A DNA stretch of 64,000 nt from Aliarcobacter sp. (GTDB lineage Bacteria > Campylobacterota > Campylobacteria > Campylobacterales > Arcobacteraceae), in contig JAQTXA010000011.1 in NCBI GenBank assembly GCA_028689025.1, positions 1-64,000 of the forward strand, in the 5' to 3' direction. Numbering within the stretch: position 1 is the stretch's first letter; every line of letters starts with the position of its first letter. This document shows, piece after piece, positions 17,720 to 27,043 of this stretch. The translations under genes and the position numbers were made by a program. The notes beneath the pieces were generated by a model that made no database searches, was not told the origin of the DNA, and saw nothing but the letters and a program-made list of their open reading frames with translations.

Positions 17720-19123
17720 ATGATGGAAATGATAGCAGAAATGAAAACTAAAAATAAGTTATTAATGATTATGTTAATAGCTCAAATTGGTTTTATTAGT
17801 ATTGGAATTGCAGGGATTAATACTCAAGACACTTCAATAATAATTGTTTTAAATATTGTGTTTGGTATTCTATTAGCGCTTATCAGTTTTTTATTTAGTC
17901 GCTCAATTGTTAATGGTTTAAAAAACTTCAATGACTCTTTTGATGAATTTTTAAAATTCATCTCTCTAAAAAATAATAGATATATTCCAGTTATTGTAAA
18001 AGGACATGATGAAATTTCAGAACTTCATAGAAAATTAAATAGTATCTCTATTGAATTTGATAATAAATTAAAAGATGATATGAAAGTTTTGGGTGAAATA
18101 GTAATCACTATGGATAGAGTTGAACAAGGAATTTATGGATGTAGAATAAAATCTCAAACCTCAAATCCAATGCTTACAACACTTAGTCGAACTATAAATA
18201 AAATGTTAGATGGTGTTGATGAAAATATGAGAAATTTAGTTAACTCACTTGAATTATACTCAAAAGATGATTTCAGAAATCAATTAACAATCAATCCAAA
18301 ACTAAAGGGAGAAATGCTAAAAGTATTAACAAGTGTTAATTCTTTAGGGAAAACTTTTGCCTCAAATGCCCAAAAAGATTTAAATAATGGACAAATACTT
18401 GCTCAAAACTCTATAAATATGTCTAGTTCAGTAAATTTATTAGTAAAAAAAGCAAATGAACAAGCTAGTTCATTAGAAGAGACAGCTGCTGCAATTGAAG
18501 AGATTACAAGTATCACAAGAAATAATTCACAAAATGCCCAAAAAATGTCACAACTTGGGAATATTGTTCAAAGTGCTGTAACCAATGGACAAAAACTAGC
18601 TAGTCAAACAGCCAATTCTATGGATGATATCAATTATGAAGTAAATTCAATAAATGAAGCAATAACTATTATTGACCAAATTGCTTTTCAAACAAATATT
18701 CTTTCACTTAACGCAGCTGTTGAAGCTGCAACTGCTGGAGAGGCGGGAAAAGGATTTGCAGTAGTTGCAGCAGAAGTGCGAAACCTTGCAAATAGAAGTG
18801 CAGAAGCAGCACGTGAGATAAAAGGCATCGTACTAAAAGCTACACAAAAGGCAAATGAAGGGAAAAACATAAGTGACATAATGATTAAAGATTATGATGA
18901 GCTAAATTCAAATATAACTCAAACTATTCATATTATGCAAGATGTTAATACCTCAAGTCAAGAACAAATGGTAGGAATTGAGCAAATCAACTCAATGATT
19001 AATTTACTTGATCAAGTAACCCAAGAAAATGCGAGCCAAGCAAATAATGTAGCCTTAATTTCATCACAAACTCAAACAATGGCTGAACAACTTGTAAACG
19101 AAGTAAAAAATAAAAAATTTTAA
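17720..19123 (+). CDS. CetA-like membrane chemoreceptor lacking a periplasmic domain
   Basis: A 467-residue MCP with two closely spaced membrane helices (about 14-33 and 38-60) and almost no periplasmic loop. A HAMP-like linker and a second helical linker (about 110-215) follow, then the signalling domain (about 240-460) with [19 protein letters not shown]. The gene lies 16 bases before a gene for a free PAS protein. This arrangement matches the CetA/CetB energy-taxis pair of Campylobacter jejuni, in which a membrane MCP reads signals from a separate FAD-binding PAS protein. The start is ATGATG; either Met could be used. It has no C-terminal pentapeptide. Confidence 0.9.
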   Translation: MMEMIAEMKTKNKLLMIMLIAQIGFISIGIAGINTQDTSIIIVLNIVFGILLALISFLFSRSIVNGLKNFNDSFDEFLKFISLKNNRYIPVIVKGHDEISELHRKLNSISIEFDNKLKDDMKVLGEIVITMDRVEQGIYGCRIKSQTSNPMLTTLSRTINKMLDGVDENMRNLVNSLELYSKDDFRNQLTINPKLKGEMLKVLTSVNSLGKTFASNAQKDLNNGQILAQNSINMSSSVNLLVKKANEQASSLEETAAAIEEITSITRNNSQNAQKMSQLGNIVQSAVTNGQKLASQTANSMDDINYEVNSINEAITIIDQIAFQTNILSLNAAVEAATAGEAGKGFAVVAAEVRNLANRSAEAAREIKGIVLKATQKANEGKNISDIMIKDYDELNSNITQTIHIMQDVNTSSQEQMVGIEQINSMINLLDQVTQENASQANNVALISSQTQTMAEQLVNEVKNKKF

Positions 19124-19139
19124 TTACTAAGGAAATATA

Positions 19140-19535
19140 ATGGAAAAAGAAACAATATTAGATGAATATACTTTTTTAGTAAGTGAAACTGACGAAAAAG
19201 GATTAATCAAATTTGCGAATAATGATTTTTGTCAAATAGCAGGTTTTTCTTTAGAAGAATTAATGGGAAAACCTCATAATATGGTAAGACATAAGGATAT
19301 GCCAAAAGTTGCATTTAAAGATTTATGGGAAACAGTAAAAAAAGGTGAAATTTGGACAGGTTATGTAAAAAATGCTACAAAGAGTGGTGGATATTATTGG
19401 GTTTATGCAACTGTTTATCCCTTTGAAAGTTGTGATGGTACGGCTGGTTATCTAAGCTGTAGAAAAAAAGCTTCTGATGAGGAAATTGAACTGCATGAAA
19501 ACCTTTATAAACAATTAAAGAGCAAAGAATTATAA
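19140..19535 (+). CDS. Aer/CetB-type PAS protein
   Basis: A 131-residue single-domain PAS protein. It carries the Aer-type pattern: NNDFCQIAGFSLEELMGKPH, NMVRHKDMPKVAFKDLWETV, WTGYVKNATKSGGYYWVYA and VYPFESCDG. In Aer and CetB this domain binds FAD and senses redox or energy state. There is no membrane segment. It lies 16 bases after the CetA-like MCP gene, with an AAGGAAA site. It is about 75 percent identical by eye to the PAS protein at 20945-21334, so the pair has been duplicated. FAD binding is inferred from the family. Confidence 0.9.
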   Translation: MEKETILDEYTFLVSETDEKGLIKFANNDFCQIAGFSLEELMGKPHNMVRHKDMPKVAFKDLWETVKKGEIWTGYVKNATKSGGYYWVYATVYPFESCDGTAGYLSCRKKASDEEIELHENLYKQLKSKEL

Positions 19536-19560
19536 ATAAAATAATTATTTTATAATTTTG

Positions 19561-19612
19561 CTCAGATTACTCAGATTTAACTCATAAACTCCTCACATTC
19601 ATACTGTATACT
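19561..19612 (+). promoter_or_regulatory. Direct-repeat operator and promoter of the second chemoreceptor/PAS pair
   Basis: CTCAGATTACTCAGATTT (19561-19578) is identical to the box at 14743-14760. An extended -10 TGTATACT (hexamer TATACT at 19607-19612) begins 29 bases after the box end, the same distance as at the first site. A third, weaker CTCAT..CTC pattern continues downstream. A predicted start near 19619 would give a leader of about 70 bases. Regulator assignment is inference. Confidence 0.6.
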
Positions 19613-19688
19613 TTTAAATATTGATTCATGTCAAGAATTTATTATATTAATAATATTATAATAAACAAAAAAATAAAAAAGGTTGTCA

Positions 19689-20924
19689 ATGTTTGGTTAT
19701 ATGTCTAAAAATGAACTTAAGTTAATTGATGAATATTTTCAACAATACATTAAATTTACCCAATACAAACAAAATAAATTTGATTATATTGAAAAAACAG
19801 GAAATAAAGATTTAGATGAACTTTTTTCTAAATGGAATAGTCAAATAAAAGAGACTGATGCCTCTATTAAATCAGATATTAATGTAATTGGTGAAATTGT
19901 ATTAACATCAGATAAAGTAAATCAAGGTATATTTAAATGTAGAGTAAAATCTTCTACAAAAAATCCAATGATAGCAACTCTTAAAAAAACAATAAATCAA
20001 ATGCTTGATTCATTAGAAGATAAAATGCTTAGATTAGAATCAACTCTAAATGCTTATGCATCTGATGATTTTAGAGCTACAATAAACATAGAACCAACAC
20101 TAAAAGCTAGAATGTTAGCTGTTATGACAAGTATTAATAGTTTAGGTGAAACTTTAGGTGATAATGCAAGAAGTAATTTAACTAATGGTGAAACTTTACA
20201 AAACAATTCTCATAAAATGAGTGCTTCAATGAATAACTTAGCTACTAAGGCTAATGAGCAAGCTGCATCATTGGAAGAAACAGCTGCAGCTGTTGAAGAG
20301 ATTACATCAATTACTAGAAATAATACAATTAATGCTTCAAAAATGGCTGAACTTGGACAAACAGTAAAAAATTCTGTTGCAAGTGGTCAAACTTTAGCTC
20401 ATGAAACAGCTAATTCAATGGAAGAAATCCATAAAAAAGTTGCCGCAATAAATGATTCTATTAATATCATTGACCAAATTGCATTCCAAACAAATATTCT
20501 TTCTTTAAATGCAGCTGTAGAAGCAGCAACTGCTGGAGAAGCTGGAAAAGGATTTGCTGTAGTTGCAGCAGAGGTTAGGAATCTTGCATCTCGTTCAGCT
20601 GAAGCTGCTAAAGAGATTAAAAAATTAGTAGAAGATGCTAATACAAAAGCAAATCAGGGTAAAAATATATCAGATTCAATGATTAATGGTTATGAAAAAT
20701 TAAATGAAATTATTTCACAAACTATTAATATAATTGAAGATGTAAGTTCTGCTTCTAAAGAGCAAATGCAAGGTATTGAACAAATTAATTCTGCAATATC
20801 AATGCTTGATAAAGTTACTCAAGAAACTGCAAGTGAAGCAAATCACACTGCACAAATTGGAGTTGAAGTAGAATCACTTGCAAAACAATTAGTTAATAAT
20901 GCTAATAGCAAAAAATTCAATTAA
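19689..20924 (+). CDS. Cytoplasmic chemoreceptor paired with a PAS protein
   Basis: A 411-residue MCP without membrane helices. The N-terminus (FGYMSKNELKLIDEYFQQYI) is followed by a linker (about 55-160) that is strongly similar to that of the MCP at 17720: EIVLTSDKVNQGIFKCRVKS versus [20 protein letters not shown]. The signalling domain has the invariant tip [19 protein letters not shown]. The ATG at 19689 is preferred over an in-frame TTG six bases earlier, because AAAAAAGG lies six bases before the ATG but directly abuts the TTG. It is followed 20 bases later by its own Aer-type PAS gene. It appears to be a soluble variant of the CetA/CetB arrangement. Confidence 0.9.
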   Translation: MFGYMSKNELKLIDEYFQQYIKFTQYKQNKFDYIEKTGNKDLDELFSKWNSQIKETDASIKSDINVIGEIVLTSDKVNQGIFKCRVKSSTKNPMIATLKKTINQMLDSLEDKMLRLESTLNAYASDDFRATINIEPTLKARMLAVMTSINSLGETLGDNARSNLTNGETLQNNSHKMSASMNNLATKANEQAASLEETAAAVEEITSITRNNTINASKMAELGQTVKNSVASGQTLAHETANSMEEIHKKVAAINDSINIIDQIAFQTNILSLNAAVEAATAGEAGKGFAVVAAEVRNLASRSAEAAKEIKKLVEDANTKANQGKNISDSMINGYEKLNEIISQTINIIEDVSSASKEQMQGIEQINSAISMLDKVTQETASEANHTAQIGVEVESLAKQLVNNANSKKFN

Positions 20925-20944
20925 AAAACTAAAAAGGATAATTT

Positions 20945-21334
20945 ATGGCAGTAGGACAAGAAACAGTATTAGATGATTATGCATTTTTAGTTAGTGAAAC
21001 AGATGGCAAAGGAAATATTTTATTTGCAAATGAAGATTTTTGTAAAATAGCAGAATATACAATTGATGAATTAATAGGAAAACCACATAATATGGTAAGA
21101 CATAAAGATATGCCAAAAGCAGCATTCAAATCTTTATGGGATACTGTAAAACAGGGTCAAATTTGGACTGGTTATGTAAAAAATGCTACAAGAACTGGTG
21201 GATATTATTGGGTTTATGCAACTGTTTATCCATTTGAATCTTGTGATGGTTCTAAAGGTTATATGTCTTGTAGAAGAAAAGCCTCTGTAGAAGAGATAAA
21301 TGCAGCAATTCAACTATATAAAACAATGAACTAA
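20945..21334 (+). CDS. Second Aer/CetB-type PAS protein
   Basis: A 129-residue PAS protein with the same landmarks as its upstream paralog: NEDFCKIAEYTIDELIGKPH, NMVRHKDMPKAAFKSLWDTV, WTGYVKNATRTGGYYWVYA. It probably binds FAD and passes a redox signal to the soluble MCP encoded just upstream. An AAAAAGGA site precedes the ATG by five bases. It is the last gene of the island. Confidence 0.9.
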   Translation: MAVGQETVLDDYAFLVSETDGKGNILFANEDFCKIAEYTIDELIGKPHNMVRHKDMPKAAFKSLWDTVKQGQIWTGYVKNATRTGGYYWVYATVYPFESCDGSKGYMSCRRKASVEEINAAIQLYKTMN

Positions 21335-21350
21335 ATTTTATTTAATAACT

Positions 21351-21402
21351 AAAAAAGACCAACAAATAAAAACTATTTCAAAATAGATTTAATTTGTTGG
21401 TC
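21351..21402 (-). terminator. Strong hairpin terminator of the cytochrome operon (minus strand)
   Basis: The stem GACCAACAAAT / ATTTGTTGGTC (11 bases, perfect) encloses an inner CTATT/AATAG stem. On the minus strand it is followed directly by TTTTTT, making it a rho-independent terminator for the operon ending at 21547. On the plus strand the hairpin lacks a T run, but it may still end the PAS gene transcript. Confidence 0.75.
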
Positions 21403-21546
21403 AAACTCAAAATTAACACATTCTCACTATCATTTCATAAATGGTCATAAAATTAAACAAAATAATATACTCTTTTTATTTACAACCAGTCTTCTCCTAC
21501 TAGTTTTCTGAAAGTAACTCTAATGTTTAACAAGACTTGACCATTT

Positions 21547-22416
21547 TTATTTATATAAATTCTTATTTACAAAATAGCAGTTATCCAAAAATGAACTATC
21601 TAAAATATAAAATATTAATGTAAACATTAATATAAAAATTAAAATCCCATAAATGTAACTATTTTTTGAAAAACTTTTAAAAATATCTCTATCTTTAAAT
21701 TTCTTTGTAATCAAAGATGTTTTATTAAATTTTGTCATTACACTTTCACATGCAACTTCACAAAGCCCACATTGAACACATCTTATATCAAAACCAGCTT
21801 TTATATCAAGGTCATCAATAGGACAAATTTTCACACACTTTTCACAATTTATACAACTCTCTTTATCAAAAAATTCAAATGTTTGTTTTTTTTCTTGGGG
21901 TAAAATTGCACTTATAAAAAAGTATGGACATAAAATTGAACAATACCATGCTCTGAAAACTAAAAAAATACTTGTAAATGCCGTAGTTAAAACTCCTACT
22001 AAAATTGAAGCCATATCAAATTTTGTAAAATTTAAAAACAAATCAAAAGCTGATGTAAAATATGAAATTGTTGAAAATGCTAAAACAAAAGCCATTGATA
22101 AAATCGTAAAAAAAAGTATAAAAGGATTTTTAATTTTCAAAACAATAATAGAAGCAATGGACGAGGGACAAAAATATCCACAAAAAAATCTTGAAATTGT
22201 TAAGTTTAATCCTAATAATAAACCAATAAATAAAGAAACAATTATATAAATTAGTTGATGGATTGAAGCATCAAAAGCCATAAATAAAAACTCAAACCTA
22301 TGAAATTCAAAGTTAAACATTAATAAATGAACATTATCAAAACTTAGCCATGGAAAAAGAACATACAAAAAAAGTGTGATAAGTAACGTTGGTGCTAAAA
22401 TCTGTTTTTTTGCCAT
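21547..22416 (-). CDS. FixG/NapH-like membrane Fe-S protein
   Basis: A 289-residue inner-membrane protein with about five helices. It has two Cys-x3-Cys-Pro motifs in membrane loops (CGYFCPSS and CSILCPYF), characteristic of the NapH/NosR/CcoG group. Two [4Fe-4S] ferredoxin clusters follow (CINCEKCVKICP and CVQCGLCEVACES, about residues 190-235), then a final helix. It would pass electrons across or along the membrane. It is much shorter than CcoG (about 450 residues), lacking that protein's C-terminal domain. Its start overlaps the end of the thioredoxin-like gene by 22 bases, and it is last in the cytochrome operon. Confidence 0.85.
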   Translation of the reverse strand: MAKKQILAPTLLITLFLYVLFPWLSFDNVHLLMFNFEFHRFEFLFMAFDASIHQLIYIIVSLFIGLLLGLNLTISRFFCGYFCPSSIASIIVLKIKNPFILFFTILSMAFVLAFSTISYFTSAFDLFLNFTKFDMASILVGVLTTAFTSIFLVFRAWYCSILCPYFFISAILPQEKKQTFEFFDKESCINCEKCVKICPIDDLDIKAGFDIRCVQCGLCEVACESVMTKFNKTSLITKKFKDRDIFKSFSKNSYIYGILIFILMFTLIFYILDSSFLDNCYFVNKNLYK

Positions 22417-22868
22417 AAATCTATCCTTTGTTCTGGTGGTAATGTGCCATTTTCATATAGGTCATTTTTGAGATTATTAATTAATCTACTAATAAAAGCT
22501 TCGTTAAAAGTGTTATATTTTTTCACAAGTTCACTTTTTTTATCAAAAACAAGAATATAAGGAACACTTTGAGTCACTCCAAACTCTTTTGAATCATTAA
22601 GTGAAATAGAGATAAGTTTTAAATTAGCAGTTTGAATTATTGAACTTGGTATATCTTCATCAACAAAAAATAAAGTAACAGAAATTTCACTATTATTTTT
22701 AGCTAAAGAGAGTAAATAATCATTTGTTTTAATACAAACAGGACACCACAAAGTTACGAAGGCAACTACATTTATTCTATTCTTTTCTAATGACTCAAAT
22801 GAAAAAGAGGTGGCAAAAACCACCTCTTTTAATATTACAAATAGAAAAAAAATTTTAACTATTCTCAT
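22395..22868 (-). CDS. Periplasmic thioredoxin-like protein
   Basis: A 157-residue protein with an N-terminal signal segment (about 1-19) and a thioredoxin fold. The active site is CPVC in VTLWCPVCIKTNDYLL (about residues 42-45), and the cis-Pro region reads VTQSVPYILVFD. It is likely a membrane-linked thiol-disulfide protein serving cytochrome c or Fe-S maturation in the same operon. It overlaps genes at both ends (four bases with the upstream cytochrome, 22 with the downstream Fe-S gene), so it is tightly coupled. Confidence 0.85.
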   Translation of the reverse strand: MRIVKIFFLFVILKEVVFATSFSFESLEKNRINVVAFVTLWCPVCIKTNDYLLSLAKNNSEISVTLFFVDEDIPSSIIQTANLKLISISLNDSKEFGVTQSVPYILVFDKKSELVKKYNTFNEAFISRLINNLKNDLYENGTLPPEQRIDLWQKNRF

Positions 22869-24193
22869 TTATTAGCATCTTTTAAAGAAAGAATCCAATC
22901 TACAAGTATTTGGGCTTCTTCTGCTGACACATTTTGTGCAGGCATAGGAATAACATCATATTTATTTACACTTCCATATTGGATTGAGTGAATTAAAACA
23001 TCTTTGTTTCTCTCTTTATTTGCAACTTCATTATATGAAGGCCCAACTAATTTTACATCCACGGCATGACAAGCTAAACACCCTTTTGATTCAGCTAAAA
23101 TTTTTGGATTTGTTAAATCAAGTGCTGGTTTATTAGCCATCTCTTCTTTATATTTTTTATACTCAGCAATTGAAGCATTCATAAACTCTGATGTAGCTTG
23201 AGCTTGAAGGGCAAGTGGTTCTGCAAAAGATACAACTCTTACACCCTCTCTTGTAGTTGCCATCAAGAAAATTGACAATAATACAAGTGCAATAATTCTA
23301 AGAGCTGATTGAGAAGTTACAAGCTCATCATTAAATTTATTTAATACATATAAAAATGCAATAATTAACAATATTGAAGAGATAAATGGTAAATAAATAA
23401 ATCCAGTATGCATTAAAGCTTCACTAATTCGAGCTGTAAATACAAATGGTAATAAAGGCATTACCACAATATTTAAAGGAGTTGAAAGTAAAAACCATTT
23501 TTTACCTTGACTTATTGCAATTTTCCCAATTTCAACATCACCTTTTTTTACCCATCTAGCTCCAATAAATATCATAACAACACCTGTTGCCATAAATGCT
23601 GTTAGAAAGAAGTTTAAAAGTCTAAATCCAGTAACTGGTGTAAACATAATGTCCCAAATATTATTTACAGTTGCAAATAATTCTGGTTGCATATAAAGAT
23701 TTGTCATTGACATAAATACAAAAGGAAGTGTAAAAAATGCTAAAACAGCTGAAATTCCAATTGTTATGTGAAAACCTTTATGATTTTCTAAAGCATGCCA
23801 AGAAAATTTATACGCATATGAAAGTAAAAAGGCAATAATATTTCCATAAATAATATGTAAGATATGCGGACTAACTTTTAAAATCGCAGTATAAAAGAAT
23901 CCTGTAAAAAGTACAGAAATTACAAGTAATGGAGCAACTCCCCATAAAGCACCCATATTTTCAGACACCGTTGTATAGTTTGTCATTCGATAAGCAAACT
24001 TATCATAATTAGAATCTTTTTTAAATACTCCCATAATATTATAAATAACAGAAGCAGTTGAAGCTCCAATTAACATATAAATAAAACAAATATGAACAAC
24101 AAAAACTATAATTCCTAAAATACTAAAAAACTCTAAAGGTAGCCCTAAAGTTGGTGTAATTAATGGAATATCAAATGGTAATTTCCAATTCAT
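22865..24193 (-). CDS. Multi-helix membrane protein with C-terminal cytochrome c domain (second subunit)
   Basis: A 442-residue integral membrane protein with about eight helices (residues 20-330) followed by a periplasmic mono-heme cytochrome c domain (about 350-440). The heme motif is CLACH, and a Met-containing region (VIPMPAQNVS) provides the likely sixth ligand. The helix arrangement and motifs such as NMGALWGVAPLLVISVLFTG resemble the cytochrome bd-like (CydA) superfamily, but this is a distant impression and not a clear match. It overlaps the upstream partner gene by four bases. The pair probably forms one membrane complex that exchanges electrons between quinone and a c-type cytochrome. 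Substrate unknown. Confidence 0.75.
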   Translation of the reverse strand: MNWKLPFDIPLITPTLGLPLEFFSILGIIVFVVHICFIYMLIGASTASVIYNIMGVFKKDSNYDKFAYRMTNYTTVSENMGALWGVAPLLVISVLFTGFFYTAILKVSPHILHIIYGNIIAFLLSYAYKFSWHALENHKGFHITIGISAVLAFFTLPFVFMSMTNLYMQPELFATVNNIWDIMFTPVTGFRLLNFFLTAFMATGVVMIFIGARWVKKGDVEIGKIAISQGKKWFLLSTPLNIVVMPLLPFVFTARISEALMHTGFIYLPFISSILLIIAFLYVLNKFNDELVTSQSALRIIALVLLSIFLMATTREGVRVVSFAEPLALQAQATSEFMNASIAEYKKYKEEMANKPALDLTNPKILAESKGCLACHAVDVKLVGPSYNEVANKERNKDVLIHSIQYGSVNKYDVIPMPAQNVSAEEAQILVDWILSLKDANK

Positions 24194-25584
24194 TTTATAA
24201 CTCCTTTAGTATTTAAAGATTTAATATAAGCTGCAAGTGCGTCTTTTTCAGCTTCTGTTCCTACAAATGGAGGCATATACGGTGTTCCAGCACCTGGAAG
24301 ATTGTTTAACCTATTTCTAATTGCATCATGTGACCAACCTGTTGTTAAGAATTTAAGTCCATTAATACCATTTTGTGTGTGACAGATTCGACACTCTATT
24401 TGGAAAATTGATTTCCCAACTTCTAGAATATTTGATTTGTCCTCTTTTACAACTTTTTTATCTTCATCTAAAAAAACTGCATGTTTTAAAATACCAACTT
24501 TATTTAAGTAAGGTACATCAGTTGTTCTAATTCCATTAGAATACATATAGTTATAAATTAAAAATGGTTTTCGTATAAATTCTCTAACTCTTTCTTCATA
24601 TCCCCAAAGTACTAAAAATCCTGCAACCATTAAACTAGCAGCAAGATATGGCATTCTTTTTGGAGAAAAATAAGCAATAATAGTTGTAATAACAATTGAG
24701 CCACCAACACCAATAGCCATCAAATACATTAAATCAAATCTATCTGCAAAAGCTCTAGTCATTACGGCTGTTGGAATCATTGAAAGTGCAGCTGCTGGAA
24801 TTTCTGTGTAATACCAATATCCAAAAATAGCACTTATTGGCACTGTAATCATCATGATTGTTGCTAAAAACTTAACAAGTCTTGCTTTTGCTTCTTTATC
24901 CTCTTCATTTTTTGAAAAAGTTGCGATTATCCAAGTCCACATGATTGCAAGAGCTGCTGCAAATGCAATTGATGTAAATGTTCTAAATGCAAGTGATGGC
25001 CACCAAGTTGGATTAAATAAAGCATTGTTGTAGTTTACATTCCCAGGGTAAACTTCAGGGTCAACCCAAGGTTGTCCATCAAAATTTGGAGTAAGCATAA
25101 AAGCTAAAATAGCTGTAATAATAACCATAGTTAACCATGAAGAAATAGCATAATAAACACCTATTCTTACAGTTTTAGCCCTTCCCTCAGGCGTAACTTG
25201 ATTTTTCTTCCAACTCATAAATAGTAAAAGTAAAAGTACAACTTCAAAGTTAAATACAATCCACTCAATAAACCATTTCCAAAAAAACACTCGAATCAAT
25301 CCACCTATTGCATTTGGACTTAAAATATTCGCATGTATCCACATACCAACACCTGTTAATGCTCCAATTGAAGTAGATACAATAAAGAAAACCATAACAA
25401 CTTTAAATGTTAAATTATATGCTGCCATATCGTTTTTTTTATTTGCCCACCAAGCCATTGCTGCTAATACAACAGATCCACCAACTGCTCCTCCATGAGA
25501 TACAAAAACATGTATAATCGCATTTATTGCCATTAACATTCTTTGACCTATAAAAGGCATCTCAAAAATGGGGTAATCAAACAT
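24190..25584 (-). CDS. Multi-helix membrane protein with C-terminal cytochrome c domain (first subunit)
   Basis: A 464-residue membrane protein with about nine helices. The first helix region holds conserved His residues (IGQRMLMAINAIIHVFVSHG), possible heme b ligands. A cytochrome c motif CRICH lies near residue 398, with YMPPFVGTEAEKDALAAYIK after it. It resembles the CydA-like group with fused heme c described in the bd oxygen-reductase superfamily (inference). The ATG at 25584 is preferred over a TTG six bases earlier because AGGGAGGA is seven bases before it. First gene of a four-gene operon with a second similar subunit, a thioredoxin-like protein and a Fe-S protein. Confidence 0.75.
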   Translation of the reverse strand: MFDYPIFEMPFIGQRMLMAINAIIHVFVSHGGAVGGSVVLAAMAWWANKKNDMAAYNLTFKVVMVFFIVSTSIGALTGVGMWIHANILSPNAIGGLIRVFFWKWFIEWIVFNFEVVLLLLLFMSWKKNQVTPEGRAKTVRIGVYYAISSWLTMVIITAILAFMLTPNFDGQPWVDPEVYPGNVNYNNALFNPTWWPSLAFRTFTSIAFAAALAIMWTWIIATFSKNEEDKEAKARLVKFLATIMMITVPISAIFGYWYYTEIPAAALSMIPTAVMTRAFADRFDLMYLMAIGVGGSIVITTIIAYFSPKRMPYLAASLMVAGFLVLWGYEERVREFIRKPFLIYNYMYSNGIRTTDVPYLNKVGILKHAVFLDEDKKVVKEDKSNILEVGKSIFQIECRICHTQNGINGLKFLTTGWSHDAIRNRLNNLPGAGTPYMPPFVGTEAEKDALAAYIKSLNTKGVIK

Positions 25585-25691
25585 ACCCAAATCCTCCCTA
25601 TATTTTTATTTGCTTGTGCAGATGCTATTTTAATGCTACTTTGTTAATTGTTCGTTTGTAATTTTTTATTATTTTAAGAGGATTAAGAAGT

Positions 25692-26357
25692 TTATTTAAT
25701 ATTTATTTTGTAGCCATTTACTCGGCTTGAACTTATAATATCATTACCTAAAAGTTGTCTGATTTTATGAATATGAAAACGAATTACTCCCATTTTAGAG
25801 TTACTATTTGCAGGATAAGCTCCTTTTTCTAAACTTTGCGTAGAAACATAATATCCTCTGAATTTCAATAGATAATCTAATATTAATAAAGCTTTATCAC
25901 CTAAAATTATCTCATCTTTATTTTTTAATACTTTTTTATTAAAAATCTCATATTTAGTATTGTCTTTTAAATTTATAGAATCTGTGTAAACTTTGTATTG
26001 TCTTCTAATAAGAGCTTTTATTCTTAATATAATTTCATCTTCATCAATATTTCTAATCACACACTCATCACAACCAGACAAAAAAGATGGTTTAATTATA
26101 TTGGGAACAGAAGCTATTACCATTTTCATAGTAATATCTTTATAATCATTTAAAAGTTGAATTAGTTGAAACCTTGGGAGTGATTTTTCATTAATATTTA
26201 TCAAATACAAATCATACAAATTATTATAAATGCACTCCAAAAATTCACTATTATTACAGCAAATATCCACATGAAAATCATTACTTTTTAAAATTTCAAT
26301 AATTTGAGAGATTGAACTATTATTACTTTCTAAAACTAAAATTTTTACGGCTTTCAA
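25692..26357 (-). CDS. OmpR-family regulator with degenerate receiver
   Basis: A 221-residue protein with a receiver-like domain (about 1-115) and a winged-helix C-terminal DNA-binding domain (about 125-221; VIRFHIHKIRQLLGND, SRVNGYKINIK). The phospho-acceptor position holds Asn (YLININEKS, about residue 53) and the acidic pair is ESN, so canonical phosphorylation is unlikely. The start is taken as the TTG at 26357 because GGAG lies six bases upstream; an in-frame TTG at 26369 would swallow that site. It lies 107 bases upstream of the cytochrome operon on the same strand and may control it. No kinase gene is adjacent. Confidence 0.85.
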   Translation of the reverse strand: MKAVKILVLESNNSSISQIIEILKSNDFHVDICCNNSEFLECIYNNLYDLYLININEKSLPRFQLIQLLNDYKDITMKMVIASVPNIIKPSFLSGCDECVIRNIDEDEIILRIKALIRRQYKVYTDSINLKDNTKYEIFNKKVLKNKDEIILGDKALLILDYLLKFRGYYVSTQSLEKGAYPANSNSKMGVIRFHIHKIRQLLGNDIISSSRVNGYKINIK

Positions 26358-26457
26358 TGTTTTCTCCAATTTTACAATGGGAACATTTTAGAGAATATCT
26401 ATTAATTATCTGTTAGTTTAATAAGATATAATCCCTAAATTTATTTAAAGATTTAAA

Positions 26458-27012
26458 ATGATTAAACAAGCACAAAAAAACAATATTTCAAATATTTCAA
26501 CTCTGATTTTAGATGCAATTCATAATATTGCAAACACCTTAACAGGTGAAGATGAAAAATTAAAAATCTTAGAGACTTTAGACAAATATATATCTATGGA
26601 GATAAATAGATTAAGTTATACAAATATCTGGCTTTATGAAATAGAAAATCAAACTGTGGGACTAATCCTAGCCTACAATTCAAATGATGTAAAAAAGCTA
26701 GATAAGCCAATTTTAGAACATCTAAAATCTAAAAATATTTTCCTAGACTCTTTTGATAAAGAGTGTTTTGAAAATGAGTTTTATATTGATACTCTTAGTG
26801 TTAATGAAAATTTTCAAGGAAAAGGAATAGCAAAAGAGTTATTTGTTTTTATTGAAAAAAAAGCTAAAGAGTTAGGATTTGAAAAAGTTTCACTTTTAGT
26901 GGATTTTCAAAATCCCAAAGCTCTAGCTTTATATGAAAAAATTGGATTTAAAAAGAATACTGTTTTAAAAGTATCAAACCATCAATATCATCACATGATA
27001 AAGATGATTTAA
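26458..27012 (+). CDS. GNAT-family N-acetyltransferase
   Basis: A 184-residue acetyltransferase. The acetyl-CoA binding motif is QGKGIAKELF in the sequence SVNENFQGKGIA (about 117-128). It is followed by the family's second motif LVDFQNPKALALYEKIGFKK. The substrate cannot be inferred. The start is the ATG at 26458. It is divergent from the degenerate OmpR-type regulator and convergent with znuA. The N-terminal 40 residues are more variable than usual. Confidence 0.9.
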   Translation: MIKQAQKNNISNISTLILDAIHNIANTLTGEDEKLKILETLDKYISMEINRLSYTNIWLYEIENQTVGLILAYNSNDVKKLDKPILEHLKSKNIFLDSFDKECFENEFYIDTLSVNENFQGKGIAKELFVFIEKKAKELGFEKVSLLVDFQNPKALALYEKIGFKKNTVLKVSNHQYHHMIKMI

Positions 27013-27043
27013 AATACTCACTGTAAAAACTTAATATATTTTA

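Noticed and set aside
19683..19685. TTG at 19683 as start of the soluble chemoreceptor
   Set aside because: The AAGG site directly abuts it with no spacing; the ATG six bases later has correct spacing.
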